64,000 nucleotides of DNA, taken from Pseudomonas sp. PSKL.D1. Lineage in GTDB: Bacteria; Pseudomonadota; Gammaproteobacteria; Pseudomonadales; Pseudomonadaceae. The translations under genes were made by a program, and so were the position numbers. Below, one piece after another: positions 30,131 through 39,125 of the stretch; the stretch's first letter is position 1; each line of letters starts with the position of its first letter. The stretch is from the NCBI RefSeq assembly GCF_028898945.1, contig NZ_CP118607.1, positions 4,636,001 to 4,700,000 on the forward strand. Direction: 5' to 3'. Below the pieces are notes generated by a model. It did not search any database, was not told the origin of the DNA, and saw only the letters and a program-made list of their open reading frames with translations.

Positions 30131-30196
30131 TGCGGCCCATTGCGTCGTAGCCGAAGCAACTGTTGAGCTTGGCTTGAGTACAGTGGACATCGTGGT
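30131..30196 (-). pseudogene. Decayed fragment of Rhs core
   Basis: By hand alignment about 55 of 66 bases match 32011-32076 of the intact rhs gene. On the minus strand the fragment reads DVHCTQAKLNSCFGYDAMGR, matching EVYRTQGKLTSCFGYDAMGR of the full protein, then meets a TGA three codons later. It has the same orientation as rhs and lies just after the immunity gene. It is a leftover from module exchange or from an older Rhs copy. Confidence 0.85.
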
Positions 30197-30198
30197 AT

Positions 30199-30636
30199 CT
30201 AGATGTAGGTTTCTATCCACTCATTCCCACTACTCAGTTCGCGCCTCTTTACCTTACAAACACCCTCAACAAATCCGAGCGTTATTTTGAATGTGGCGCG
30301 GAGACCTTTTGTTTTTGTAATTACGACAGAAACTTCACCACCTTCTGATTCAAGAGCAACGACCTCATCATTATCCAAGTCATATTCAGGGTGGTAACCA
30401 CAAATCAAATTTTCCACGCGTTCATAATTTCTACCTAGCTCAATTACGTGACTTTCGAAGATTATTTTCAAATCTCGCCGCATCCGCTGATCCAAATCGT
30501 CACTCACGTCGACAGCTGAAAAACCTTCAATGGATTCAGCGTAATACTGAGCTTCCCACTTAAACATCGCGGAAACAAAACTCTCGAGAGCCGCCAAGCA
30601 AGCTTCGTCAATTCTAATTTCTGAATACTTTGCCAT
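30199..30636 (-). CDS. Probable immunity protein of the Rhs toxin
   Basis: 145 residues, acidic, with no signal peptide or membrane segment (MAKYSEIRIDEACLAALESF; DVSDDLDQRMRRDLKIIFES; C-terminal NEWIETYI). The start overlaps the rhs 3' end by 23 bases, the normal place for an Rhs immunity gene. The length and the helical first half followed by strands (VVITKTKGLRATFKITLGFV) would suit an NTF2-like immunity protein such as the RhsIA type, but I cannot confirm the family. The region is AT-richer than its neighbours: 21 of 60 G+C at 30421-30480. It should bind the nuclease tip and protect the producer. Confidence 0.75.
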   Translation of the reverse strand: MAKYSEIRIDEACLAALESFVSAMFKWEAQYYAESIEGFSAVDVSDDLDQRMRRDLKIIFESHVIELGRNYERVENLICGYHPEYDLDNDEVVALESEGGEVSVVITKTKGLRATFKITLGFVEGVCKVKRRELSSGNEWIETYI

Positions 30637-33600
30637 CTACAAGCCCACCGTCCCTAAATACGTTATAAGATATTTTGGTTGGCCGCGTACCACCGACACC
30701 ATATTGGAATATCAGCTCAACATTAACCGGCCCCTTTTCGAAAACATCTTTAGCAATTTGCCTTTCAAAATCCCTAAACAATCCACGGTTGACCTTGGAA
30801 AACTGGGGAAACACTCCGTACGTACCACCAGAACCTCCGAGCAGCTTCCCAATGATGTGTCCCGCGTCATCATCTGGATTTCCCATCATTCGGGCCCACG
30901 CCCTCGAAGACGCATTTGTAGCAGTGCCCGTCCTCAAATCTGCCTGCGTGATCGTAGCAGTCGCTCGCAACGGCTGTCCGGCAGGGCCTCGTGTCACGTT
31001 CGTTGAAACACACCAACCGAGTGGGTCCAACCAGCCATTTGAGTTTGGTGCGTAACTGTAGAAATTCTCTCCTCCTGAGAGACCTATCGGATCTTGAGTG
31101 ACAAATCGCCCGACCTCAGGATCGTAATACCTAAACGTGTTGTAGTGCAGCCCCGTGTCAGCATCGTGGTACTGCCCCTGAAAACGCAGGTTCTGCTCCA
31201 CCTCCTCGACGACCAACTGCTCCAACTGCCCCCACGACCGATACTTCGCCTGCCAGACAATCACCCCTTCGCTGTCCGTCAACTCCAGCGGCGTACCAAT
31301 CTGGTCGGTATGAAAGTAGTAGACTTTTCGCTCGTCGCCTTCGGCTTGATCAACCCGCGCCAGCGGCGCATAACTGCCCGGTTCATACAGATACAAGATG
31401 CTCTGCCCGGGCGTTTCTTCCCTTAGCATCCGCAGCCCGTGCCACAGGAAGTGCTTCTGCTCCGGTTGGCCTTCGGTCTGGCCCCGGCGTTCTACCTCTT
31501 TCGCTACTCGACGGCCCAGGCTGTCATAACGGTATACCCCGCTACTTTCCCACCGCCCTTCCACATACCTGTCCGAACGAGTCAGCCGGTTTTCGCAGTC
31601 GTACTCCAGCTTTGTGAAGCTGCCGCGCCCGTCCCCTTTCTCGATCAGGTTGCCCCAGGGGTCGTAGCGGTACTGCTGATTGCGCAGTTCCCGAAGGCGG
31701 TTGTCCTTGACCTTGGCCAGTGGCCGCGCATCGAAGTCCAGCCGGTTGGCGGCGGGGTCGTAGCGGAACTCTTCGCTGTCCAGCAGCGAGCCGGTGTGTT
31801 TGCTGTGCAGGCGGCCGTTGGCCTGGTAGGTGTAGCGGGTTTCGCCGCGTAGCTTGTCCAGCGTGCGGGCCAGTTCGCCGGCGGCGTCGTACTGGTAGCG
31901 GCGGTGGATCGGGTTGTAGGCATGTTCCACGTAGAGCGACGGGTGGATGCCGGGGTTCTGGATTTGCGAGAGCTTTTCGGCCGGCAGGGTCGTGGCGTAT
32001 TGCCAGGCCTTGCGGCCCATGGCGTCGTAGCCGAAGCAGCTGGTGAGCTTGCCCTGGGTGCGGTAGACCTCGCGGTGCAGGTCGTCGCGCTCGAAGTCGC
32101 TGATCACCTGGCCGTCGAGGTTCAGCTGGTGCAGGTGGCCGCTGCCGTAGTACAGGTGGTTGAGCGCGCGGCCGTCCGGCAGGGTCAGGGTGGTGAGGTT
32201 GCCCAGGCGGTCGTAGGCGTATTTGAGTGTGCCGTTGGGGGCAATTTCCTCGGTCAGGCGACCCATGATGTCGTAGGCATATTCCAGCTTCTCCCGGGTC
32301 ACGCCACGTTTCCGCGCTGTGTTGGTCGGTTCGCGCTGGATGCTCAGCAGACGGTCGGCCGGGTCGTACTCGAAGTCCAGCCGGGCATCGTCAGTGACCT
32401 TGGCCAGCAACCGGCCAATGGCATCGCGTTCGAACAGGGTGCTGCGCTCGGGCCGCTCACCCTGGTCGCCACAGCCGACCTCATCCAGCCGGGTCAACTG
32501 CCCGGCCACGTCGTAGCTGAAACGGCGGGTCAGGTTGTCCACGCGGATTTCTTCCGTCAGCCGGTCCGAGGCGTCGTAGGCAAAGCGGTAAGTGGCGTGG
32601 TTTTCGTTGACCAGCGCGGTCAGGCGCTGCGCGTGATCGTATTCGTAACGCACCCACTCGCCATTGGCATCCTGGCGGCTGCCCGGCAGGCCGCGGGAGG
32701 TGCGTTGCAGGCGGGTGGTCTGGCCTTTGCCGTCGGTGTGGGTCAGCACCTGGCCGAGCGCGTTGTAGGTGAAGGCTTCCGCCGTACCGTCGGGGTGGTC
32801 GATGCGCAGCACTTCGCCGTCGGGTTTGCGCTGCAGGGTGGTGGTGTGGTTGAGCGCGTCGGTCACGGCGACGAGGTGGTGGCGGTCGTCGTACTGGTAG
32901 TGGGTGCGTTTGCCCGAGCAATCTTCAAACCGCTCGACCTGGGCGTAGGCGTTCCACCACAGGTAGCGGGATTTGAAGTTGCTGTCGATGACCGTGTGCG
33001 GCAGGCCGTCGTCGCGGTTGAGGTACTGGGTTTTGTTGCCCAGCGGGTCGATCTCGGTGATGAGGTTGCCCTGGGCGTCGTAACGCGCCTGCCACACGCT
33101 GCCGTCGGGGAAGCGGGTTTCGCTGATCAGCGGCGTGCCGCGGTGGTACTGGTAGCGGATGCTGCGGCCAAGCGGGTCGGTTTCTTCGACCAGCCGGGAG
33201 AGTTCGTCGTACTTGAGCGCGAGCAAATTGCCGTCGGGCAGCTGGATGCCGACCAGGTTGCCGGTGGCGTCCAGCGTCATGGCGTAGTGTTCGCCGCCAA
33301 AGTCCTGGCTGGCGATGACGCGGTGGTCTTCGTTGTACTGCACGTGCAGCACGCGGCCCAGCACGTCGGTGGCCCAACTGCTGCGTTGCTCGAAGTCGTA
33401 GCTGAAATGGTAGCGCTCGCCGTCGGAGGTCCAGTGCTCGACCACGCGGGGCTGGCCGGCCAGGGTTTCCCAGCGGTATTCGCAGATCAGGCCCAGGGCA
33501 TTGGTGTGCCGGGTCATGAGCTGGTCGGTGTAGGCAAACTGGCGTACCGCGTTGCCGTTGCGGTTGATTACCTCGTTGAGCTGGCCATGCTCGTCGTAGC

Positions 33601-34849
33601 GGTAGCGCACCAGGGTTTCGACGGCGTGGTCGGCCACCACGCGCTTGACCTCGGTGAGCCGGCCCAGCGGGTGGTCGTAGTGCAGGTGCACGCGCACGGC
33701 GCCGGGGGCGGTGATGTCGGTCAGGCGGTTTTCGGCATCGCGGGTGAAGTGCAGGTAGTGGCCGAGGGCGTTTTCCACCCGCTGCAGGGGCACGGCGGTG
33801 TTGTTGGCGGGCACTTCGCCGAAGTAGAAAAACACGTTGTCGAGGGTTTGCAGCAGGTAGTGGCCGCCCTGGGTGCGCACCAGGTGAATGCGTTCGTGGG
33901 GGTTGTAGATGCTTTCGCCGGGCTGCAGGTCGATGAACGGGACGCTGCGGCCCTGGTTGTCGGTGTGGTAGACGAAGCTGCCGCTGCGGCGCAGGGTTTG
34001 CTCCCACGGCAGGATCCAGCCTTGGCCCAGCACGCTGGGGGCGGTCAGGTCGCTGGCGTAGAAGCGCGACCATTCGATGGGCATCAGGCCCGGCAACACG
34101 AAGTCGGTTTCGTTGGCCAGCAGCTTGCGACCGCGCGTCAGGTCGACCGGGTTGCCCAGCAGCCCGCCCATGGCCCGCTCCACGGCAGGGCCGATGATGT
34201 AACGCCCGGCCAGGTAGCTGGCGGCAATGGTGGCACCCACTTGCAGTGCACAAGGCCCGGCTGCCTTGAGGCCGGCCTGCTTCGCCAGTTGCCCGACCGA
34301 CCACACCGAGCGCCCCAGCGAGGCCACGACCATCAGGATGTCGACGGTGATGCGCAGCGGCTGCGGCACTTCGTCATCCACCGACAGGTAACGCTGGGTA
34401 CCGCCACCAATGAACACATTGCTGGAGCCACTGGCAATGCTGGCGCCGCAGGTGAGCTTGTCGCCTTTGCGCGCCGCTGGCACCCCGTTGATGAAGACGT
34501 TGGACGAGCCTTCGGCGACCAGTGGGATGGGGTGCTGTTCGCACTTGGCCGTGCTCAGGGTGGCGTGGGCCGCATTGCGCCCGTTTATAAACACATTGGG
34601 TGAGCAGCCAATGCGCTCGATTTGCCCGGCCGGTGAGCGGTTTTTCATGCCGAGCGATTCGCCCAGCATCGGCAACGCGCTGGCGCCGATGCCGATGACC
34701 GCCGCCAGCAAAATACCGCCAAAACCGGCGGTGCAGAGGGTGAAGGTCGCCGCCGTGACAATGGCCAGGCCAATCACGGCACCGACCAGGAACCCGGCCA
34801 ACGCCCCACTGTGTTCGATTTCGTCGTGTAACCGCGCAGCTTCGAACAT
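30614..34849 (-). CDS. PAAR-Rhs type VI effector with C-terminal nuclease toxin
   Basis: 1411 residues. A prePAAR-like start (AARLHDEIEHSG), two hydrophobic helices (about 17-60) and a PAAR domain (about 78-150, two NVFING repeats) dock it on VgrG. Tens of YD/RHS repeats form the cocoon from about 230 to 1250 (RYRYDEHGQLNEVINRNGN and alike). The core ends with FVTQDPIGLSGG (D1253) and YSYAPNSNGWLDPLGW. The last 130 residues are the toxin: DDDAGHIIGKLLGGSGG with H1331, then GVFPQFSKVNRGLFRDFE and TRPTKISYNVF. These match the DNA/RNA non-specific endonuclease (Endonuclea_NS_2-like) pattern. The toxin end is AT-rich relative to the core, a sign of tip exchange. Confidence 0.92.
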   Translation of the reverse strand: MFEAARLHDEIEHSGALAGFLVGAVIGLAIVTAATFTLCTAGFGGILLAAVIGIGASALPMLGESLGMKNRSPAGQIERIGCSPNVFINGRNAAHATLSTAKCEQHPIPLVAEGSSNVFINGVPAARKGDKLTCGASIASGSSNVFIGGGTQRYLSVDDEVPQPLRITVDILMVVASLGRSVWSVGQLAKQAGLKAAGPCALQVGATIAASYLAGRYIIGPAVERAMGGLLGNPVDLTRGRKLLANETDFVLPGLMPIEWSRFYASDLTAPSVLGQGWILPWEQTLRRSGSFVYHTDNQGRSVPFIDLQPGESIYNPHERIHLVRTQGGHYLLQTLDNVFFYFGEVPANNTAVPLQRVENALGHYLHFTRDAENRLTDITAPGAVRVHLHYDHPLGRLTEVKRVVADHAVETLVRYRYDEHGQLNEVINRNGNAVRQFAYTDQLMTRHTNALGLICEYRWETLAGQPRVVEHWTSDGERYHFSYDFEQRSSWATDVLGRVLHVQYNEDHRVIASQDFGGEHYAMTLDATGNLVGIQLPDGNLLALKYDELSRLVEETDPLGRSIRYQYHRGTPLISETRFPDGSVWQARYDAQGNLITEIDPLGNKTQYLNRDDGLPHTVIDSNFKSRYLWWNAYAQVERFEDCSGKRTHYQYDDRHHLVAVTDALNHTTTLQRKPDGEVLRIDHPDGTAEAFTYNALGQVLTHTDGKGQTTRLQRTSRGLPGSRQDANGEWVRYEYDHAQRLTALVNENHATYRFAYDASDRLTEEIRVDNLTRRFSYDVAGQLTRLDEVGCGDQGERPERSTLFERDAIGRLLAKVTDDARLDFEYDPADRLLSIQREPTNTARKRGVTREKLEYAYDIMGRLTEEIAPNGTLKYAYDRLGNLTTLTLPDGRALNHLYYGSGHLHQLNLDGQVISDFERDDLHREVYRTQGKLTSCFGYDAMGRKAWQYATTLPAEKLSQIQNPGIHPSLYVEHAYNPIHRRYQYDAAGELARTLDKLRGETRYTYQANGRLHSKHTGSLLDSEEFRYDPAANRLDFDARPLAKVKDNRLRELRNQQYRYDPWGNLIEKGDGRGSFTKLEYDCENRLTRSDRYVEGRWESSGVYRYDSLGRRVAKEVERRGQTEGQPEQKHFLWHGLRMLREETPGQSILYLYEPGSYAPLARVDQAEGDERKVYYFHTDQIGTPLELTDSEGVIVWQAKYRSWGQLEQLVVEEVEQNLRFQGQYHDADTGLHYNTFRYYDPEVGRFVTQDPIGLSGGENFYSYAPNSNGWLDPLGWCVSTNVTRGPAGQPLRATATITQADLRTGTATNASSRAWARMMGNPDDDAGHIIGKLLGGSGGTYGVFPQFSKVNRGLFRDFERQIAKDVFEKGPVNVELIFQYGVGGTRPTKISYNVFRDGGLVDGKVFRN

Positions 34850-34853
34850 GGCT

Positions 34854-35303
34854 TCAGCCCTGCATGGTGTTGAGCGGGTGAGGCTTGAAACTGCTCAACA
34901 ACGCGCACCAGCTGTCGTTTTGCTGGCTGCTGAAGTCGGCCTGGCTGGTGAGGGAGAACACCAGAATGCGCCCCGGCGCTACCTCGAAGGCGGCCTGCCG
35001 TTGGTAGAGGGGCCTGCCTTCCTTCAGGTAGTAGCCATCGACCTGGATGCCGGCCAGCGGCTGGCTGGTCGAGAGCTGAGCGGAGGTTTGGCTGAGAATG
35101 GTGTAACCGCTAAGTTTGGATGCAATCAGCTTCACCTGACGCTGGACGTACGCGTCCAGGTCTTCGCCCTTCAACAAGTCATCCCGCGAGAGCGTGACGT
35201 TTTGCGGCGCAGGCATGCTGTCGCCCAGGATGAACAGGTTGACGGTGCGGTCCAGAAAGCCTTCTGGCAGCGTGAGAGTGCCTTCCTGCAGTAGGTAGTC
35301 CAT
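34854..35303 (-). CDS. DcrB/DUF1795 Eag-type chaperone for the Rhs effector
   Basis: 149 residues from the ATG at 35303; a TTG 9 bases earlier is possible. It shows the DUF1795 pattern: LQEGTLTLPEGFLDRTVNLFIL, SRDDLLKGEDLDAYVQRQVKLI and GRILVFSLTSQADFSS. Eag chaperones of this family hold the membrane helices of PAAR-type T6SS effectors before loading. It ends 4 bases before rhs, whose N-terminus has just such helices, so the pairing is strong. Confidence 0.85.
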   Translation of the reverse strand: MDYLLQEGTLTLPEGFLDRTVNLFILGDSMPAPQNVTLSRDDLLKGEDLDAYVQRQVKLIASKLSGYTILSQTSAQLSTSQPLAGIQVDGYYLKEGRPLYQRQAAFEVAPGRILVFSLTSQADFSSQQNDSWCALLSSFKPHPLNTMQG

Positions 35304-35342
35304 TGCGTGCAAATTCCATGAGAACGTGAAAAGGGTCGGGCT

Positions 35343-35924
35343 TTACTGGGCAGTCACGCCCGCGAGCATGGCGTCGAAGGCGATCAGCCAGTCGGCGAGC
35401 TGCGGTATGTGGGGGTCGATTACCGTGAACACGCTCAGCCATTGGCGCGCGTTGCCATCAGCGGCATCGATGTGGCTGCAAGCCGCACGGCCGTGACGCG
35501 GCACCTGGCCAACCCTGAACTGGTAGTCGAGGCAGATGGCCGGGTGCCCTGCCAGCAAGGTTTCGGCCCGGCGCACCACGGTGATGTCACCGTGGTGCTG
35601 GCGAAGTTTTTCAATGAACTGGTCGACTGCCTCACTCAGGCTCAGGCCCTCGGCCACGCAGCGGCGGCGGGCACCGATGGCAACCTGACAGCCCGCGAAC
35701 TCAAGCGTGGTTTCGAAGCGGCGGAACGCGAACCCCGTGGGTATCAGCAGATTCAAACCGGCAATGCGCAGGGCATTCTGCTCAAGGTCCAGTGCCAGTT
35801 CCGGCGGTGGCGCGTTGCGCGCGGCTTCAGCCGCGAGCCGCTCTTCCTCGGCTTGCTGGCGGGCGCGGGCCTCTTCGGCTTCTCGGTACTGCCAGAGCCG
35901 GTCGTAGATATTGCCTTTGCTCAT
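35343..35924 (-). CDS. Second DcrB-like protein with charged N-terminal helix
   Basis: 193 residues from the ATG at 35924 (a GTG precedes it). The first 40 residues are a charged, probably coiled-coil helix (RLWQYREAEEARARQQAEEE). The rest resembles DUF1795/DcrB (LNLLIPTGFAFRRFETTLEF, LSLSEAVDQFIEKLRQHHGD, SVFTVIDPHIPQLADWLIAF). It is placed 9 bases after vgrG and 39 bases before the shorter Eag gene. It may be a VgrG-side adaptor; its task is inferred from position only. Confidence 0.65.
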   Translation of the reverse strand: MSKGNIYDRLWQYREAEEARARQQAEEERLAAEAARNAPPPELALDLEQNALRIAGLNLLIPTGFAFRRFETTLEFAGCQVAIGARRRCVAEGLSLSEAVDQFIEKLRQHHGDITVVRRAETLLAGHPAICLDYQFRVGQVPRHGRAACSHIDAADGNARQWLSVFTVIDPHIPQLADWLIAFDAMLAGVTAQ

Positions 35925-35933
35925 CACCGCCCC

Positions 35934-37769
35934 TCACTCGTTGAGATCGACGCGGTCACCTTTGACGAAGGTGTTCCGGCCCAGAATGTCGATCTTGTCC
36001 GCTTCGAGGGTGATGCTTCGGGGGGTGAGCTTGAGGGTGCTGGTACCCACCTGCAGCAGGATGCTTTCGTGGGCGCTCACCTGAATGAACTGCTGGTCCA
36101 CTTGCAGGGTGTAACTGCCTTCTTTCACGTTCACCCGGGTGTCTTTACGGATCACTTCGGTGTGCACGCCCCCGACGGTGATCGTGCGGTTGTTGCCCAC
36201 CCCATGGGTTTCGTCGCACTCGACTTCCGTGTCCAGATTGCGCTCGGCATGCAGGCTGACCTGCTCGGCGCCCGTCTTGTCTTCAAAGCGCAGAAAGTTG
36301 GCAGTGCCGCCATTGCCCTTCAGTGAGCGGGTCAGCAAGCCACTTTGGGTCTTGTTCGCCGGCAGCGCCCACGGCGGTGTATTGCTGCTGTTGTAGACGC
36401 TGCCGGTGATCAGTGGCCGGTCGGGGTTGCCATCCAGGAACAGCACCACCACCTCATCGCCCACCCGTGGCAACTGGATGCTGCCAAAACCCCCACTGGC
36501 GCCGGCCTGCGCCACCCGTACCCAGCACGAACTGGCGGCGTTGAAATCGCCCAAACGGTCCCAGTGGAACTGCACCTTCACCCGACCCAATTCGTCGGTG
36601 AAGATTTCTTCGCCCGGGGGGCCAACGACGATGGCGGTCTGCGGGCCGTGCAGCGTCGGCCGGGGCGTGGCTGCCTGCGGGCGAAACGGGATTTTCGTGC
36701 GTATGCAGCTGAAGGTGTTGAAGTAGCTGGCTTGCTGGCCGCTGAGGTAGTTGTTGTGGCCTTCGCACTGCACGCGCAGCAGCAGGAAGGCGCGGTCCGT
36801 GTGGTGAGCCGGGTGCTGCAGCAACTCGAAACTGTAACCGGGGCGCATGGCGCGGCAGTTGCTGGCGCCTTCGAACACCTTGGCCTGCACTTCCAGTGCT
36901 TCGAGGCGCTGGCGCAGCAGGGCTTCGCCGTCGTTGTAGCTGCCATGGGTGTACTGGCCAGGGTCGTAGACTTCCAGGCGCTGCACATCGCCTTGCTCGT
37001 TCACGCTGCGCATCGTCACCGGCAGCCGGTTGCCGGGCTGGCGGTAATCGAAGGTTTGCGCGGCCAGGCTGCCGGATTGAACCTGGCGATTGCCGCTCCA
37101 GCGGGTGATGGCGTCGGCCGTTTCAGTCACCGCATTGCTGTGAAAGCGTACTTGGGGTTGCTCGGGGATTTCGCCGAGCTGGCGGGAGTCGTCAGCAATG
37201 ACCAGGGTGTGGCCTTCGGCATCGTGTTCGAAGTAGTAGAACATCCCCGCCTGCTCCAGCAGGCGGTGCACGAAACTGAAATCACTCTCGCGGTATTGCG
37301 TGAGGTACGTGTGGCGGGTGTGTTCGCGGCCCAGGTTGAAGCGGTGGCGGGCGTAGTGCGGGTACAGGCTGAAGATTTCCCGCAGCACTTCTTCCACGGT
37401 GCAACCCTGGAAGATGCGTGTATCAACACGGTGCTTGAGCAGCGCTAGCCATGGGCTCAAGGTGGCCCCGTAGCGGTCCACGGCGCCATCGCTGCCCAGG
37501 CTGGCAAAACGGGTGAGATGGCCATTGATGAAGCGCGGTGCAGCGTTGGCCAGTTCGATCTCGATGCAGACTTGCTGGCCGATCATCGATTTGAGCGGCA
37601 TCTGTGCGTGGCTGCTGATCAGTAGCAGGTCGTACTCAAAGGCCTGTGACAGGGCTTCGACGCCTGTGAAGCTGTCCAGCAGCAGGCTCGCCCCGGTGTC
37701 GGCAGGGTGGTGAAACTTGAACAGCCGGCGGTGCTGGGGGGTCAGCTGTGCGACCAGGTCCATGATCAT
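35934..37769 (-). CDS. vgrG: VgrG type VI secretion spike protein
   Basis: 611 residues. The N-terminal gp27-like part carries FKFHHPADTGASLLLDSFTG and HLTRFASLGSDGAVDRYGAT. The gp5-like OB fold has GPPGEEIFTDELGRVKVQFH and WVRVAQAGASGGFGSIQLPR. A beta-needle of repeats ends in NTFVKGDRVDLNE, with no extra effector domain. AAGGAG lies 6 bases before the ATG at 37769. It starts the vgrG-chaperones-rhs-immunity cassette. No hcp or T6SS structural genes are in the window, so the machine must be encoded elsewhere. Confidence 0.95.
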   Translation of the reverse strand: MIMDLVAQLTPQHRRLFKFHHPADTGASLLLDSFTGVEALSQAFEYDLLLISSHAQMPLKSMIGQQVCIEIELANAAPRFINGHLTRFASLGSDGAVDRYGATLSPWLALLKHRVDTRIFQGCTVEEVLREIFSLYPHYARHRFNLGREHTRHTYLTQYRESDFSFVHRLLEQAGMFYYFEHDAEGHTLVIADDSRQLGEIPEQPQVRFHSNAVTETADAITRWSGNRQVQSGSLAAQTFDYRQPGNRLPVTMRSVNEQGDVQRLEVYDPGQYTHGSYNDGEALLRQRLEALEVQAKVFEGASNCRAMRPGYSFELLQHPAHHTDRAFLLLRVQCEGHNNYLSGQQASYFNTFSCIRTKIPFRPQAATPRPTLHGPQTAIVVGPPGEEIFTDELGRVKVQFHWDRLGDFNAASSCWVRVAQAGASGGFGSIQLPRVGDEVVVLFLDGNPDRPLITGSVYNSSNTPPWALPANKTQSGLLTRSLKGNGGTANFLRFEDKTGAEQVSLHAERNLDTEVECDETHGVGNNRTITVGGVHTEVIRKDTRVNVKEGSYTLQVDQQFIQVSAHESILLQVGTSTLKLTPRSITLEADKIDILGRNTFVKGDRVDLNE

Positions 37770-38079
37770 TACGCACTCCTTGGCACGTTCGTACTCGAAG
37801 GAGGCGGAGGTTAGTTAAAGCGAAATTGACTGGCAATAAACACTTTTATCAGGCTAATCACTACGAAAAGACATTTCCTACAGAGCAATTCACTGCATCC
37901 TACACAAGCAGACGGATACGGCTCTGGACCGAAAATCTCACAGCTGCAACCAGCTCCCCAACGGCGAGGGTTTCAGCCGACCAAGCAATCAACGAGCGCT
38001 TGCCTGCGTAAGCGAGTCAAGCCCACGCTTACCCGAGTAATCGAAGCAAGCAGTTACAAAATGGCTGTAAATCACCTAC
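37770..38079. promoter_or_regulatory. AT-rich upstream region of the vgrG cassette
   Basis: 310 bases between gspN and vgrG, both leftward. No credible gene: a 61-codon rightward frame at 37826 has no ribosome site. Clearly lower in G+C than the flanks around 37820-37920. It should hold the vgrG promoter on the minus strand and the end of the T2SS transcript, but I could not pick a definite promoter or terminator. Confidence 0.5.
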
Positions 38080-38739
38080 CTACCACTTCACCTCACGCTG
38101 CCCGGAGGTCGCTTGCGGCCCCAGCCATTGCCCGCCACGCAGCGCCGGAAGCAGCGCCGCCTCTGGCTGCACGGCAAACGTCACCTGCGCCCGGCGCGCC
38201 AGCAGGTCGGCATCCAGTTGCATTTGATGCTGCCCCTGTTGCTCCAACTCCCCGCGCAAGCGCAAGCCTGCTCGGCAATCCAGCTCTAAGCCGCCCTGCC
38301 CCAAACCCAGCGACCACGGCTCGCTCAACGCCAGGTCGGTCACCGTGATGCGCCCCTGACTGGCTGTACATTGCCGGCCAGCGCCCTGCACACGCACCTG
38401 CCCTTGCCATTGCCCGGCCAATCGATAATCCGCCCGCACAGTCTGCCGTGAGCCAAGCGCGATGACCTCGCCCCGCCAGCGCCACGGCCAGCCTTCGACG
38501 CGCACCTGCCACCCCTGGCCTTGAAAACCGGCTTGAACGTTCGCCTGCAAGCGCCACGGCTGCACTGCCCAGCTCAGCGGCCCGACAGGGCCCCATTGCC
38601 GCGCCTGCCCTTGCCACACACTGCCGCTTGCATCATCCAGCGGCAGGCCAATGGCACGCGCCACCCACGACGCCGGCAGTTCGATCAGCAGCGTCAGGCT
38701 GAATACGAGCCCCAGCCATACCCGCCCCCAACGACTCAT
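38080..38739 (-). CDS. gspN: Type II secretion protein GspN
   Basis: 219 residues: one N-terminal membrane helix (VWLGLVFSLTLLIELPASWV) and a periplasmic remainder with GLPLDDASGSVWQGQARQW, the GspN opening. GspN is an optional inner-membrane component found only in some T2SS. Last gene of the leftward operon; its start overlaps gspM by 4 bases. Confidence 0.85.
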   Translation of the reverse strand: MSRWGRVWLGLVFSLTLLIELPASWVARAIGLPLDDASGSVWQGQARQWGPVGPLSWAVQPWRLQANVQAGFQGQGWQVRVEGWPWRWRGEVIALGSRQTVRADYRLAGQWQGQVRVQGAGRQCTASQGRITVTDLALSEPWSLGLGQGGLELDCRAGLRLRGELEQQGQHQMQLDADLLARRAQVTFAVQPEAALLPALRGGQWLGPQATSGQREVKW

Positions 38740-39125
38740 GGCTGAAGCACCACGCTGAAATGCAGGCCTTTTTCACCTCGCTCCAGCCCCCACTGCAGCG
38801 GCTGCGCACCTTCGGCCCGCAATGCCTGCAACCAGCCTTGCAGGGCCTGGTCATCCGGCACCTGCCCGCGCAGTTGCCACTGTTTGCCCTGGGTATCGAC
38901 CTCGGCCAAATCCACCCGCCGCGCCTGGGCTGACTGGTTCAGGCGCTCCAGGCTCAGGGCCGGGCCAAGGCCCTGCAGCATGACCGCCTGTTCGGCCAGC
39001 CCACGCCACAGGCTGAGATCTCGCCACTGCGCCAAGCCTTCGCGTACCGACAAAAACACCAGCAGAACGCCAATCAGGCCCCACGCCAGCCAAAGGCGAT
39101 GGTGTTGAATCCAGCCCCGGCTCAT
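38736..39125 (-). CDS. gspM: Type II secretion protein GspM
   Basis: 129 residues, a little short for the family. A single membrane helix at about 9-28 (HHRLWLAWGLIGVLLVFLSV) is followed by a small periplasmic ferredoxin-like domain. It partners GspL in the inner-membrane platform. ATGA overlaps tie it to gspL and gspN. Confidence 0.88.
   Translation of the reverse strand: MSRGWIQHHRLWLAWGLIGVLLVFLSVREGLAQWRDLSLWRGLAEQAVMLQGLGPALSLERLNQSAQARRVDLAEVDTQGKQWQLRGQVPDDQALQGWLQALRAEGAQPLQWGLERGEKGLHFSVVLQP

Noticed and set aside
31904..34603. An 899-codon open frame on the plus strand opposite rhs
   Set aside because: Antisense shadow of the repetitive Rhs core; no domain pattern and no start signal.
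37826..38011. A 61-codon rightward frame upstream of vgrG
   Set aside because: No ribosome site, no similarity I recognise, and it lies in an AT-rich promoter-like stretch.
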